Shown piece after piece: positions 1 to 14,557 of a DNA stretch of 64,000 nt (positions are counted from its first letter, which is position 1; each line of letters begins with the position of its first letter). The notes beneath the pieces were generated by a model. The model did no database searches. It was given only the letters and a program-made list of their open reading frames with translations, and was not told the origin of the DNA. Both the position numbers and the translations under genes were made by a program. Origin of the DNA: Amphiduros pacificus (taxonomy: Eukaryota > Annelida > Polychaeta > Phyllodocida > Hesionidae); assembly GCA_949316495.1 (NCBI GenBank), contig OX439004.1, positions 6,074,605 through 6,138,604 on the forward strand, given 5' to 3'.

Positions 1-937
1 TACTGAGAGCATGTGTATTGCAGACTGTGGCATGCACTGAGGATATTTGTATGAGGCTCATGTCGCGGCATTGCACCATAAAGTGACCACAGCTACGCTC
101 AGGCCCCGTGCTCCTCCCCTCACGGACAGTCTGATCCACGTGTCAGCTTTGTTCACAGCCTCATGTGTTTGATGGTGAGACATTAGTATGGACACGATGA
201 CGCTTCAGACTGACCACAGATAGCACCCACCGCCCCTGGTCAGCCCTGTGGTCAGATTGATGATCCATCTGAGACAGGTTATGGTTAGTTAAAGCTGAGA
301 GGTGGCAACTCAAAACTATTCTGAGAGAAACTGACTCAATTCTGTTGTCAGGTCTGGTTTGGTAATGGACAAGTTTCACAAACCAATGCTCAATTTGATA
401 TCTAAGATACAGACTTATAGACAAAGATAAAAATATATGGAATGAAGCATTTATGTTTTGTTTTCGTATTATAATAGACTACGGTGACATAACCACATAG
501 TCCTAGATGTGTGTTTAGGTCAAGATGTATCTCATCGTATTGCCATTTTCTACAAAGGAGTGAAATCATCAGAACAGTATATGATCCATATGCCTCATTA
601 CTCGTCTTCATAATGACATTTGTAGTCAGTGAGTCAGTGAAATGCTCATAGGAGGTTCATTCTTATGCTTCTGGGATTATACTGTCATAAACTATTATTC
701 CTTTTCAAGCTCCTCTTGCAAATTCTCTTTTGAAAATTGAATTTATCTGATATCAGTTGATTCCAAAGTGAAGGTTTCCGGATTTGTTTCTTTCATGACA
801 GGACAAAATGAGAAATAATCAGAGTAAATGAGTTAGGGCTACATGTGAACTGTTCACTTGCATGACCTGACTACAGTCCTGTCAATCATAAATAACAAAA
901 AAGTAGTCCATTTTATGGAAATTGCTATTGTTAAAGT

Positions 938-939
<2 letters not shown>

Positions 940-1009
<70 letters not shown>
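940..1009. repeat. (AT)n microsatellite
   Basis: An uninterrupted run of about 35 AT units. Long ORFs made of alternating Ile and Tyr that cross it are artefacts of the dinucleotide repeat. Confidence 0.97.
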
Positions 1010-1012
<3 letters not shown>

Positions 1013-1382
1013 AGAGATTGTATCAGATATGGGGTTTTTACCAATCTCAGACCTGTCTTGTGGGGCATTGACGTACTGTGAGGCATATAAAATACCCCAC
1101 TCTTCATAGTGCAGCTGCGATGTCTGAGAAGCATATTTATACAACCAGGCCATAACTATATAAATCACTGCAATCTAGTGTCACAGTTAGTAATAAGTGC
1201 CCTGGTGGTGGATAATGGCATTAGCGCCATTGATATGAACGTTAGATTTGTGGGGTATGTAAAATAAATTCATTATTAACACCAGATGGCACTCTCCTGT
1301 TACACACATTAAGGTATGAGACGGTATCCCATAATGAGGTCTGACAAAGATACCTCCAGTACCTCATATCTGTACCAGCTTC

Positions 1383-1384
<2 letters not shown>

Positions 1385-1461
<77 letters not shown>
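1385..1461. repeat. (AT)n microsatellite
   Basis: A second pure AT tract, about 38 units long. It sits 375 bp from the first and is separated from it by ordinary sequence. Confidence 0.97.
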
Positions 1462-1464
<3 letters not shown>

Positions 1465-2998
1465 CTAGATATGATCTATGGTCGCACCTTACACCACCGT
1501 TCTCTATCAAACCGTGCCTAGGGCTCGCTATTATATGTCAGTAACTAACAATAATCCAGACTATATGATACATCTGAGAGGGAGACATAAGACCTCCAGG
1601 GAACCAAGCATTTGCAACAAAACCCTTCATTCTATAATAAATAAGGCCACGACGTGAGAATAGTTTCTGGCAAGTCCAACAAGCAGTACACGAGAACATA
1701 TTGAGCGACAGGATATTCCTATGGGGCGGAATGCCCGCTGCCCCCGTGTTATGCTTACAATGCAAACTCTGTACAGGAAGTGTGCTACAGGATGTGTTCA
1801 ATAACATTAGAATCAATGAGAGGAGGCGACAACATTATAGATTGCAGTGTGAACCTTTTGAAGCATTAATCGTGTTCCAAGATTCATTGATTTGCAAGTA
1901 TCTTCTCTGTATAGTTCGGTGACACCATGGGAAAGAAACTTGCACCAGTGCATGTTTAGTGGTCAAAGCCAATAAGCATCCCACAATCCCAACCCTGAAC
2001 ATCATGAGATTGCTATTTTCGCGTACTTTATGAAACCGATGGCATTGTTTTTTTTACAGTAAAGCTTCTTTTTAAAAAATACATTTTGAATTCTTTTTTG
2101 TTCTTTTGAATCAGGATCCAAACCAATGTCATGGATGTTGATTCTCGCACAACCATATTTTTGTCCTGTTAATTGAATATGTGTGCTTCAAAATAAATCA
2201 CATGCACATAAAAATTGTGTTTTAACTTCACAGAGAAGTTTGTTTCATGGAAAGAGGAGAAAGTTTTGTTGTGAGTTAGTTGTGAGGATGACAGATGGCT
2301 ATTCAGAGTGGCAGTAGAGGTGCTAATTATGTCTGTATTATGTGGCCGGCATTAGCAACTTTGACAAGCCAGCTCTGGCCGCACCACCCATCAACCTAAT
2401 ACGCAGCCTCTTAGCCCTGACCGATGTAATCTTGACATAACCCTGATAAATCTCGCCCCAACCGCAGCCTTTATGAAGCAGAGATGTGGTAATAATGCGA
2501 GCAGAATGGCTAGAGCATGATGTGGCCATGTCACCCCATGATGTATTATCGGGCTTGATTAAACCTCTAATGGCCATGTAGCCTAAGGCGGGGTCTCATT
2601 CTGTCTGCATGACCGGGGGCTCCCCGGCTCTGGCACTGCCACTGCTTCAGACCACCGCACTCTACTGGTAGGTAGTAGGCCTGGGGAAGTCAGAGACAGG
2701 TCATATACCTCAAATCCATTGGCCACATCTCACCGTCAAAGGTGAGCCAGGTTGCCAGATTTCTACTTGTGTATTCTTATGACTGCGCTGTTTAAGGTAT
2801 TCGAGATATTAGGGAGATAAAGGTCAAGTGAATTTGTATACAGTATAGTTAGGACATTATATTAGACCGTAAAGTGCGGACTTATAATCTGCTCAAATAT
2901 GTGCAAGAGTATTCAGCAGGAAGCAAAGAGGTTTCTTTTTTGCCCCCTGGTGTAAGGAGGATTGATGAGCTCAATTGTGGCCTTGGTTGCTCACTGGA

Positions 2999-3049
2999 CA
3001 TTCTTAGTAGGACCTTACCACCAAGTCATGTAAGGTCCTACTAAGAATG
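2999..3049. repeat. Perfect 20-bp inverted repeat with 11-nt loop
   Basis: Positions 2999-3018 are the exact reverse complement of 3030-3049, with an 11-base spacer. The arms are mixed-sequence, not AT simple repeat, so a chance match this long is unlikely. It could be a fold-back repeat, a cruciform-forming site or a small hairpin RNA. The stem is shorter than a usual animal miRNA precursor. Confidence 0.85.
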
Positions 3050-4408
3050 GAGGACCTCACCTCCGGTCAAATTTGAACTTTGTTTTTTGTATGTCATGAT
3101 ATTTAACACTCTTATTGCTGTGTCAGGGTATGGCCGTGGTGAAACACTTAACTGAAAAGAGCAAATATTATAAGATATGATGAGATAAGAATATAATGTT
3201 TTACTGGGTTGTGTATAGTTGACCTGGTTAACAGCTGGAGGTATAAGGCGAGAACAAATTACATCTGAAGTTAGGCCCTGCAAAATAGGTTTGGATGTAA
3301 AATGCATGCCTACATGTCACATTGACATTAAACCAATCCTTATATATTGGTTCTATTATAATATTCCCTATTCATAAATAGATATGCTATAAAAATTGTC
3401 CCATCTCATCTTGAATATCACAGTATATTCGTTCTGTTTAGACATTATTTATGGCAATCTCTCTTTATGAATATATGTGTAGGTCTTATTATAGAGATAA
3501 CTGATCTTATCTAAACATGCTACAAGTCGACTTGTCGTGATCGCCACACCTACAGTATTCAATATTTAAGACATCTAAATTGGTGTTTGGTTCTTAAATT
3601 ATCATCACGCCATCCATTGTTTTATCATGGTGTTTACACGAGTTGCCATGCCACTCCCAACATCAAAGATAAACACTTTCTTCATTTGTTTATTCTTTAT
3701 ATTAAGATAAGACAAGTACATTGTTATTTGATTGACTTTCTTTGGGGTTCCCCCTTTTTTAAGATTGTGTTTATCAATATGGATTTAATTCTATCCGACC
3801 TATCGCCTAATGTCCGAATTTCACAACTGGCATGCGAAAGTTGAACCTTCAAAACATTTAACATGAACATCTTCTGAAAGATTCCATTATTTGACATTCA
3901 ATCTGAAAACATTGCATGATAACCGGCACACTGCGTGGAGGAGTCCAGAATCTACACATCTGCATCCCCGCCCTTGCCAACCGTCACATTCATAAAAACC
4001 CACATGGAAACGCAAACTGTAACTCAGATTAGAGTGTATAAAGGTCATTATGAGGTGCCCTTTGTGAGATGATTGTGTGTCTGGGTGGCGTGCCCCCTGG
4101 TGGTGGACTTCACCGTCTTATCTATGGCTTCCACCTGTAGACATTCCAGATCCAGGACCAATTTACTTAATGCTCAGATGTGGGCACATTCCCCTCACAT
4201 AGAAACCTACCAAGAAAATCTGCAGAAATCTACAGGCCACATGCACAAAGAACATAACCAAGTAGCATACATCCACCAACTCCTGACTTCTGTTTAGTCC
4301 AGACATTAAGCCATCCTATCACAAACTCTGGAATTATGTGAGCTCCAGACAGACATCCAAACATTAATTACTGACTAATGTTAGGACGAGACAAACCCTC
4401 ACCACTAA

Positions 4409-4485
4409 CTATTGGCTAACGTCGCCATCCAACCACCAACTATTGACTAACGTCACCATCCAACCACCAGCTATTGACTAACGTT
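4409..4485. repeat. 31-bp tandem repeat, about 2.5 copies
   Basis: Copies begin at 4409, 4440 and 4471. They share a core reading ctattgactaacgt with few mismatches. No coding potential was recognised. Confidence 0.85.
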
Positions 4486-5339
4486 GGCTAAAGGCACACG
4501 CCCATCCACATGATATAACGTATATTTTATTATACAATTCTACAGTGCATTTTGTATTTAGGTCGATAGTATGTCAGCTACTTAGAAAGTTAGAAATGTG
4601 ACTAGGGAATAATAATCTTGGCTTGTTTGACTCTTTGTTGTTTCTATTGGTACATGCCTTGCACCCTCAAGGATCACAACACTGGTCAGATTGTGCTCAT
4701 GTGACCACAAAGTACCAAGCACGTTCAGTGAAACATATTAATCCTGACAGGTGTATTTGGTTGATATCAGGGCGATAGCATGTTTGTATCACAGTTTCGT
4801 GATCTCATACCACCTTAGCATCCTCCAAATCTTTGTATTTGTCCATAATCTCCATGATGTTTTAAGAAAGGCAAAAACTTAAAAGTTGAAATAGATATTT
4901 TCAATAGCACAGTATATATACTTTTTCAAAGATATTTTTCCTGTTTACTACTTACTGTATCCTCATAAAGCAACATTATCATGATGGCCTTTGAACAAGA
5001 AAAATTATGAGAATTCCTGCCTGCATTTTATACAAATTTATTCACGAAATTATTTAAGTTAAAATATAACATTCCATTGCACCAATAACAAACTGCAAAT
5101 CACCAAGGATACGATATGTATGATGAAATAGTAAACTCCAGCGGTGAAGATATAATTGAATGAATGATCATGTAAAATGTCTTGCTTCTCTTGTGACATT
5201 AATATACTGCAAGAAAGCAATTGGAACATCAAGCCATACCTCTTCCATGCATTCCAAATTACATCTTTACTATGGATATAATTAATATATCGCCTTATAC
5301 CTCCAGAATATCAATATATGTGTATCATTTAATTGGATT

Positions 5340-6347
5340 TTATTTTTTTCTTTTGAATACGATATCTATTCCCCTGTCTTCTGTCTTTCTTGCAGGAAGG
5401 GTTCCCACCTCTTCATAAAGACCCGTCTGTTTGAAAAATTCACGAAAAGCCGCTAATCTCTCAGCTGTTCTTTCATTGTCCTTGTTTCCACCCCAGGAAA
5501 GATATTCCACAGATATCACATCAATATACAGCTTCTCAAATGGAATAGTTTTTAATACACTTAATTCCGGACCTTCAATATCTAATGTGAAAAGGTCAAT
5601 TTTAGTTACTCCTACCGCAAGCATTAAACTATATAACGTAAAACACTGAACCTCTATTTCATTTTCAAAGTTTGTTTTTTCTTTCAAATATTTTTCATGC
5701 ATTTTGTCCATTTCTCCATCCAATGCTCCTACGTAATTAGCAGGGTGAAATTTGAATATTCCCGTTGCATTCTGGGTGCTGAGGCAAGTGTTGCTGCTAA
5801 AAGCATGTCTGTTCTTTGTCACTAATCGTTTGTATAAGTCAGGATTTGCCTCCACAAGTAGACCAGTCCAACCTCTCTCTAGTTCAAAATACAAACTATT
5901 AGACAGACCCTCTCCATCGGCTGCTCCACATTCTACAAAGAAACCATTTTGTTTGTGCTGCAATATTTCATCAAGATCAATGGACTGGCCATACTGAGAA
6001 TGATCTGCCTTCTTGGACATGTCAATCTGCAAAGCTTTCTGAGAAGGTTCCTCCAACCACTGCTGTTTAATATAGCTAATTAATCCTTCATCATCCTGAA
6101 CAGAGAATCCATTTCTAAATTTGTGTATTTCTTCCGATGTGAAAGTGTGATCGTGATTGGCTTCCCTGTAAGGTTTATTATCTTGATTATTAAGCCGAAG
6201 ATGTGGGATTTGTTTCACGCGATCATCTGCAACTGTTTTAACCGGATTGCTCCCGTTCATGTAGACTACCAACAATAATACAATCCCAACACACAAAATT
6301 GGGAGTAGATATTTTTTTAGAAATAGGTTCACAGTAGTAAGATCCAT
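5340..6347 (-). CDS. Membrane-anchored FkbM-family (Star-like) methyltransferase, copy 1
   Basis: An intronless ORF encodes 335 residues. Residues about 13-30 form one hydrophobic segment after a short basic N-terminus, as in a type II membrane anchor. After a stem of about 90 residues comes an FkbM-type Rossmann methyltransferase fold. The SAM-binding glycine motif reads FFVECGAADGEG near residue 135. A motif-II-like LLVEANP follows about 30 residues later, and DIEGPEL lies near residue 255. The protein ends in a basic KRKK tail. FkbM domains make O-methyl transfers to small molecules or sugars. Animal relatives include Drosophila Star, a membrane protein of the secretory pathway. The substrate here is unknown. 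A paralogue on the same strand lies 3.2 kb away. The central codons are nearly identical between the two while both flanks have diverged. The ATG opens just before the anchor, which supports this start. An AATAAA string on the minus strand overlaps the stop codon. Confidence 0.88.
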   Translation of the reverse strand: MDLTTVNLFLKKYLLPILCVGIVLLLVVYMNGSNPVKTVADDRVKQIPHLRLNNQDNKPYREANHDHTFTSEEIHKFRNGFSVQDDEGLISYIKQQWLEEPSQKALQIDMSKKADHSQYGQSIDLDEILQHKQNGFFVECGAADGEGLSNSLYFELERGWTGLLVEANPDLYKRLVTKNRHAFSSNTCLSTQNATGIFKFHPANYVGALDGEMDKMHEKYLKEKTNFENEIEVQCFTLYSLMLAVGVTKIDLFTLDIEGPELSVLKTIPFEKLYIDVISVEYLSWGGNKDNERTAERLAAFREFFKQTGLYEEVGTLPARKTEDRGIDIVFKRKK

Positions 6348-6849
6348 GTTATAGTAGTTCCTGAGGTAATTTATGAGAAACAGTTATCAGATTGGTCTCT
6401 TTCAAGCCATGTCTTGCACAGTGTCCTGAACAAATCGATATATGCTTATCTATGACTAATCCGGGTCACATCCACCCATATGTTTAATCACTAATCTTTA
6501 ATATAGGACAAGGTGTGTAAATGGTACTTTCCAAAATATCAATACTATGCACACCTGTTGTAAGAAGACATTTCTAAAATATTTTCATAAAGTAATAAAG
6601 CTTGAAATATGGGCTAAAATCACACGAGATTATAGGCTTATATACAGTGAATCGTATTCTTTTTTATTTCATTTTGGTTGTTTTTACTTTGGTTGTTTTT
6701 ATATTGGTTATATTAACTCTAACTGTAGTGCTCAATCTCTACATGCATGAGCTCTTATATACCTCTATAACACTAATAATTTATTTTGGTTCCAAAAGAA
6801 CAACAGTAAGCAAATAATATATTATTTTTTCCCCTTTTGGGGCTTTTTG
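6348..6849. other. Spacer upstream of methyltransferase copy 1
   Basis: AT-rich sequence that should contain the promoter and 5' UTR of the minus-strand gene. I could not point to a convincing TATA box or initiator, and no other gene was recognised. Confidence 0.4.
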
Positions 6850-7332
6850 GGATTCAGCCCGAATAGTCTTAAAGAACCATGATTATATAAATGAATCTGG
6901 TAAAGAACTTGTAAAGCAACTTAAGTGGCAGTCAATGGAATCTAGAAGAGGTTATTATCTTGCTAATCTGATGTATAAATGTGTACATGGTACTGCTCCA
7001 CAACATCTATGTAATAATGTAACTATGGTTCATGAAAGAAATGAAAGATCTACAAGACAAAGCAGATCATTGAATGTAGTTGTACCAAAACCAAGGGTGG
7101 AATTGTATAGAAAGTCCTTCCAGTATGCTGGGGCTCAGGTATGGAATAACTTACCACATTATATGCAGATGGCACTTTTAAATATATGTATAAAAAGAAA
7201 TATTTTAAATGAATATTATGTATGTTTTATTATGTTGTATATATTGTACATTATTCCCACAGGACCTTTTTGAAAAACAGCTTTGCTGAAATTGTTATCC
7301 TGTATAAATATGTTTTAATAAATAAATAAAAA
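6850..7332 (+). mobile_element. 5'-truncated LINE fragment (end of reverse-transcriptase ORF plus 3' tail)
   Basis: Translation from about 6850 gives the typical C-terminal end of a LINE polyprotein. It contains SARIVLKNHDYI, then LKWQSMESRRGYYLANLMYKC, APQHL and finally FQYAGAQVWNNLP, the usual ladder of motifs downstream of the RT domain in Nimb/RTE-X or CR1-like elements. The reading frame decays after about 7190. The 3' UTR runs on to a short (AATA)n tail at about 7316-7332, the usual end of such elements. The copy lacks endonuclease and RT motifs, so it is a dead 5' truncation. The clade is uncertain because only the C-terminal part is present. Confidence 0.7.
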
Positions 7333-9582
<2,250 letters not shown>

Positions 9583-10596
9583 TTATTTCTTTCTCCTGAA
9601 CACTACGTCTATTCCATGTAGCTCTGACTTAGCTTTAACAGGAAGTATTGTTACCTCTTCATAAAGACCTGTCTGCTTGAAGAATTCACGAAACGCTGCC
9701 AATCGCTCAAGAGTTCTTTCAGCATCAATCTTCCCACCCCAGGAACGATATTCCACTGATATGACATCAATGTACAGCTTCTCAAATGGAATGGTTTTTA
9801 ACACACTAAGTTCAGGGCCCTCAATATCTAATGAAAAAAAATCTATTCTTGTCCTCCCAACTGCCAGCATTAAACTATACAGAGTAAAACATTGTACTTC
9901 AATTCCTTTTTTTAGATTCTTATTATCTTTTAAATGCTTTTCATGTATTTTATCCATTTCTCCATCCAATGCTCCTATTAAACCAGCAGGGTGAAATTTG
10001 AATATTCCCGTTGCATTCTGGGTGCTTAGGCAAGTGTTGCTACTATAAGCGTGTCTGTTCTTTGTCACTAATTGTTTGTATAAGTCAGGATTTGCCTCCA
10101 CAAGTAGACCAGTCCAACCTCTCTCTAGTTCAAAATACAAACTATTAGACAGACCCTCTCCATCGGCTGCTCCACACTCTACAAAGAAACCATTTTGTTT
10201 GTGCTGCAATATTTCATCAAGATCAATGGACTGGCCATACTGAGAATGATCTGCCTTCTTGGACATGTCAATGTGAAGAGGATCTTTTGAAGGTTCCTTG
10301 AGCCAATGTTGTTTGATATAGTTAACAAGTCCAATATCATCTTGAATAGAGAATCCATTTCTAAATTTGTCTGTTTCTTTCATAATATGATCACTTTGTA
10401 GTTTTTTTGTATGTTTCTCATTTTGTTGATCAGATTGAAAATCCGGTTTCATTTTCCCATAAAACTGTTCCTTTCCTGTCACAACAGTCTCATTGCTTTG
10501 GTTATTCATATATAATAAACCTAGAAGTAAAATTCCAAGGCATAGAACAACAAATAGATATTTCCTATATGATCGGTTAGCATTATTGAGAGCCAT
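9583..10596 (-). CDS. Membrane-anchored FkbM-family (Star-like) methyltransferase, copy 2
   Basis: An intronless ORF of 337 residues, paralogous to the gene at 5340-6347 and on the same strand. It has the same order of parts: a short basic N-terminus, one hydrophobic anchor at residues about 13-30, a low-complexity stem, then the FkbM methyltransferase domain. FFVECGAADGEG lies near residue 136, LLVEANP follows, and DIEGPEL lies near residue 255. The C-terminus is FRRKK. About 90 residues from ADHSQYGQ to FKFHPA match copy 1 with two substitutions, and their DNA is nearly identical. The stem and many synonymous sites in the last third differ strongly. This fits tandem duplication followed by local gene conversion. 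Both copies have complete motifs, so both look functional. The substrate is unknown. A signalling accessory role like that of Drosophila Star is possible but not shown. Confidence 0.88.
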   Translation of the reverse strand: MALNNANRSYRKYLFVVLCLGILLLGLLYMNNQSNETVVTGKEQFYGKMKPDFQSDQQNEKHTKKLQSDHIMKETDKFRNGFSIQDDIGLVNYIKQHWLKEPSKDPLHIDMSKKADHSQYGQSIDLDEILQHKQNGFFVECGAADGEGLSNSLYFELERGWTGLLVEANPDLYKQLVTKNRHAYSSNTCLSTQNATGIFKFHPAGLIGALDGEMDKIHEKHLKDNKNLKKGIEVQCFTLYSLMLAVGRTRIDFFSLDIEGPELSVLKTIPFEKLYIDVISVEYRSWGGKIDAERTLERLAAFREFFKQTGLYEEVTILPVKAKSELHGIDVVFRRKK

Positions 10597-11587
10597 GTCT
10601 GATCTGACTCTGGTGACACTGTGAAAGTATGTCAGAATTATTTGCCACTCAGCGCCTGTTCAAATAAGACTGCCGACAAACAGAGCTCTACATCGCCATC
10701 CTTATCAGCAAGATCTATCACCATCATAATTTAGGCCATAGATTAACATGTTCAGAATCGTGTCAACGTTTCACATCTAACAAACTAGGTATTGAACCGC
10801 CAGATATAGCCTTTAATATTTAAAGCTAATGGTGTGTCATATATTGTTTCTTTGTGTGCACGAGACGGTTTATACAGTGTTAATGTATAAATATACCACT
10901 GACATAAAGTCAATCGGCTTCGTGTACAGTGTATAGTGATATCAAACGAGTCTTAATCCGACTCATACTGTTCCGCTTTGTCCCGTTGAGTTCCGTTGAG
11001 TTCCGTGTTCAATGCTCGAAGCCCTGGGAGTTAATGCATTGAGATATTCAGGTTCTCTCGATCAGGGTCCTGCAATTTCTCATATGGGCTGTAGCCCGTC
11101 CCTGAAAGGTTAACCTGTTGTTCTAGTAAATATGTTACTGGGTGGGTTGTCATGCCGTTCCAGGTAATGAGACGATAGCAGAGAGAAGGTAACCTTGGTA
11201 ATAGAGATGCCGATAACACTGACAATATATGCATGTAATGATGTGATTTGTCAGTATCAAGGATTTTTCTCAGGGCCGTTTAGGCTATATCAGGTCAGAT
11301 AAAAGCATATCACCCAATGCCCTTCTTATTTCGAAGAGCGACTTGAGATCTTTCTTTTGCATTATCATATTGACATGATACCACAAACCATGGTTTTTGA
11401 TCACCAGTCATGGAGCACTGTCTGACATGGCAAGCAGCTCAGTCGCAGATATCCACTTTATTTAATGAGGCCCTTGTTGCTCACCTCTATCGATTTACTT
11501 TTCCCATCCTTTCATAATTTTAAGCATTTTATTCTAATCAAATTTGTTGATTTCCCTTTCCACTAAGAATAGTCGGAGCACTTTAAT
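10597..11587. other. Spacer between methyltransferase copy 2 and the lectin receptor
   Basis: This stretch contains the divergent 5' regions of the minus-strand methyltransferase and the plus-strand receptor. No ORF was recognised. A short repeated gttccgttga string lies near 10985-11005. No core promoter element could be called with confidence. Confidence 0.4.
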
Positions 11588-14458
11588 ATGGGATGTGAAA
11601 ATTCATCAATTGTCACCTCTCTTCTTCTCTTCATGTTAATATCAAGCATTCGTGACAAAGCAATACGTTACCAAACAGACAAAGAAAGAATGTTGTCAGA
11701 GTTCTGAGCAGCCCTTACATTACGATAATCAGAAGGTCTAAAAGGGTTTGAATACTCACAACCTCTCCAATATTCTCATCCACCTGATACACTCAACTTT
11801 TCCTAATGCCATTTTCCTTACATCTTACAAAAAAATTCCACTTTAAATCTATATATTTCTGACAATCATTGTATTTTGTTACATACTCTAAATACAATGT
11901 AGTATCAGCACTTGACGATAGGAATACATACGATAAAAAGGTTTGATTTTCCTGTTAAGTAAATTATAAAAAGGTTTGATTTTCCTGTTAAGTAAATTAT
12001 TTAGCAACACTCCAACATGCTCGACTATTGCGTGATAAATGTGTTTAGTTTCATTGTATCTCTTTTATCTATGTATGCTTTATGTGAAATCAATATTTTA
12101 TATCTACAGAGATTCGAGAGTATTGTCCACATCAGAGGTTCGAGGGTACGTGTGGTCAGAACGAGGTCGTGGTGATGTTGACAGCCAACTATGGCCGGAT
12201 GAGGCTAGGTCAGTGTGTCAAGAAGGACCTCGGGTATGTTGGGTGCTACTCAGATCTCCTGGAGGTTGCTGACCACCTCTGCTCAGGTCAGTCATTGTCA
12301 CGTGATCAGTTTTAAATTGTCCTTTCTCCAAATATTTAAGGTTGTTCTTATCTTATTAAGTGTATGGCTTTTATTCTATGTTAACCAGGTCGACATGAGT
12401 GTGAGTTTCGCATCCCGGATATGGATGTGTTCATCCGGAATACTGGACAGCCCTGCCTGGAAGAACTTAAGTCGTATCTGGAGGCCAGTTATACATGTGT
12501 CAGAGGTAGGAATGAAGTTTTGCCGATTCATAATCATACAACAAACTGAAAAAAAATCCCATTTATTCAAGCCTTTTCCGTAAGTTATGCACATATTCGC
12601 CTTTTGTAAGCAAGACAACAAAATATTTGACCACCAGACAAAGTAATGTGCGACACAATGGTCCATCGCATAGCTAGATTGTTGTGAGATAAATGGGCGG
12701 TTCTGGCCCTCGAGGACCATGACTGTAACTGGAGGAATTGTTGTAAGTAAGTTAGGTTTTATGGGAAATTGCAGCGTGGACTAACAGCTCCCCTGTTGAG
12801 ACTTGGTGTGCATGTCATGTCCATCTGTGCCATATTTTGTAGCTCTAGTTATGGCTTCTGTGCAGTCCATTACCAGCTCACTGCGTAGACTTCGAGTAGC
12901 CCATATTTTCGCCCATTCTGACCGGAATATTCTTTGCTTTCTGCCCTCCCGTTTAGGCATATACCAGAATGTTGAAGGTATAACAACAGTGAGTGGGGGA
13001 TTGAGACTGAATTGAGACTGAATGATTATTTCAGGAAGGGGCAGTTAGATTTAGATCTTACAAAATTGAGCAATAACAGTGGACATAGTAGTGCCCATCT
13101 TGTGAAAGACCTGATCTGTCAACTGGTTGGCATGGTCTGCAAATGAACAATAAACAGTAATATAGTCGCCAAAATGAACAATATGCATCATACACGTATT
13201 GCATAAGGGGAGTTTTACATTACATTAAGCGAATGACTCAAAGAAACTAAGCATATGGTAGTCATGTAAGAGATGCCAGGCCTCGTGCCCCTGGAGACAC
13301 ATACGAGACCTGTAATGAGAACTTGGACCTTAGGTCATCCTAAAAGACAAACGTGTGCCCGGGTAGGTCAAAGAAGCTAATATTTTAGGCTTTACATGTC
13401 GACAGGATTAACTGACACCGAACCATTAATGTCTTCTCTCAGTCTCACGAGAGATCACGTTTGAACGCGATTTACTGACATCTCTGAGAATCTCATGTCT
13501 GTGAGAGTTCACGTGAATGCATCATTTGTCACGACCTCATTTTTCGGAGCAGACGACATTGAGTTGACCTCTACTTTGCCTCATGACATTAATGATATCG
13601 GAAATTGATTGTTGAAAGAAATCAATGCGGATGCTGTGGCAAGAAGCAATCAGTCAGCGTTCCTGTGGTTTTAACTCACTTTGAATTTTTACTTTCTTAT
13701 AAAACATCTTTCATTACTTGTCCTGGCATGTCAGTTGCTAAAAGTAAATCAAGGCACGTTATTTATCAGAGAGCCTCGACTGATCCTTTTCTTGTCAAAG
13801 GATGTTGATTTTGCATATAATAGCGGACCTATTTATATAAAAACAACTATGCACTTTGTCGTTTGTGAGTTCGCTTTCATTGTCTTTACTCTGAATTTGA
13901 AAACACCATATGTTTTACTTGGACATTGATCGTGACTGTTAAACACTCTTTCCCAAGCCCGATTGAGAGACCTTATACAAGAGCAATTGGGACAGTATTT
14001 GATTGTATGTGTTCAAAGTGATTTTATTACATTTCTCTGTATGATTAGGAGAATGTGATGTTGTCATCTATTCCTGGTCTATGCATCGATAGATTCTGAA
14101 TTAATCATGTAGTAATATAAGTTGTCAAGGAAACCCACCAATTGGGACACTGCTATTGCTCTACCATGTCGCCCTCTAGTGGGCCTTCCTAATTTGCATA
14201 AAATCAGGGACCAACCTTCTGTCTGATAGGTAAAATATCCGATATTCAGCCATATGTGCCCCTAAGTAAAGTTGCCGCTCAGCAGCTAGCTGGGAAAGTT
14301 TGCCAGCTGGCAGTTTATATCTTTCGTTCAACTGACTGGTAAAAAATATGTGCTTAGTGAAAATTCAATTGACATATCTTGCCGGTAAAGTATCATTTAG
14401 AGAAAATGGATCTATGTAACAGATGTAATACTAAAAAAAATCTGCGCGTATAATTATT

Positions 14459-14557
<99 letters not shown>

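Larger units (their letters stand above)
1..5339. other. Intergenic stretch without a recognised gene
   Basis: No protein family was recognised on either strand in these 5.3 kb. The stretch holds two (AT)n tracts, a perfect hairpin and a short 31-bp tandem repeat, listed separately. A block near 2340-2760 is visibly richer in G and C than its surroundings and has no convincing ORF. It may be a regulatory or conserved non-coding element, but only comparison with relatives could show that. Confidence 0.5.

Noticed and set aside
1701-1922. Plus-strand ORF with several Cys residues
   Set aside because: No recognisable domain, and an equally long ORF overlaps on the other strand.
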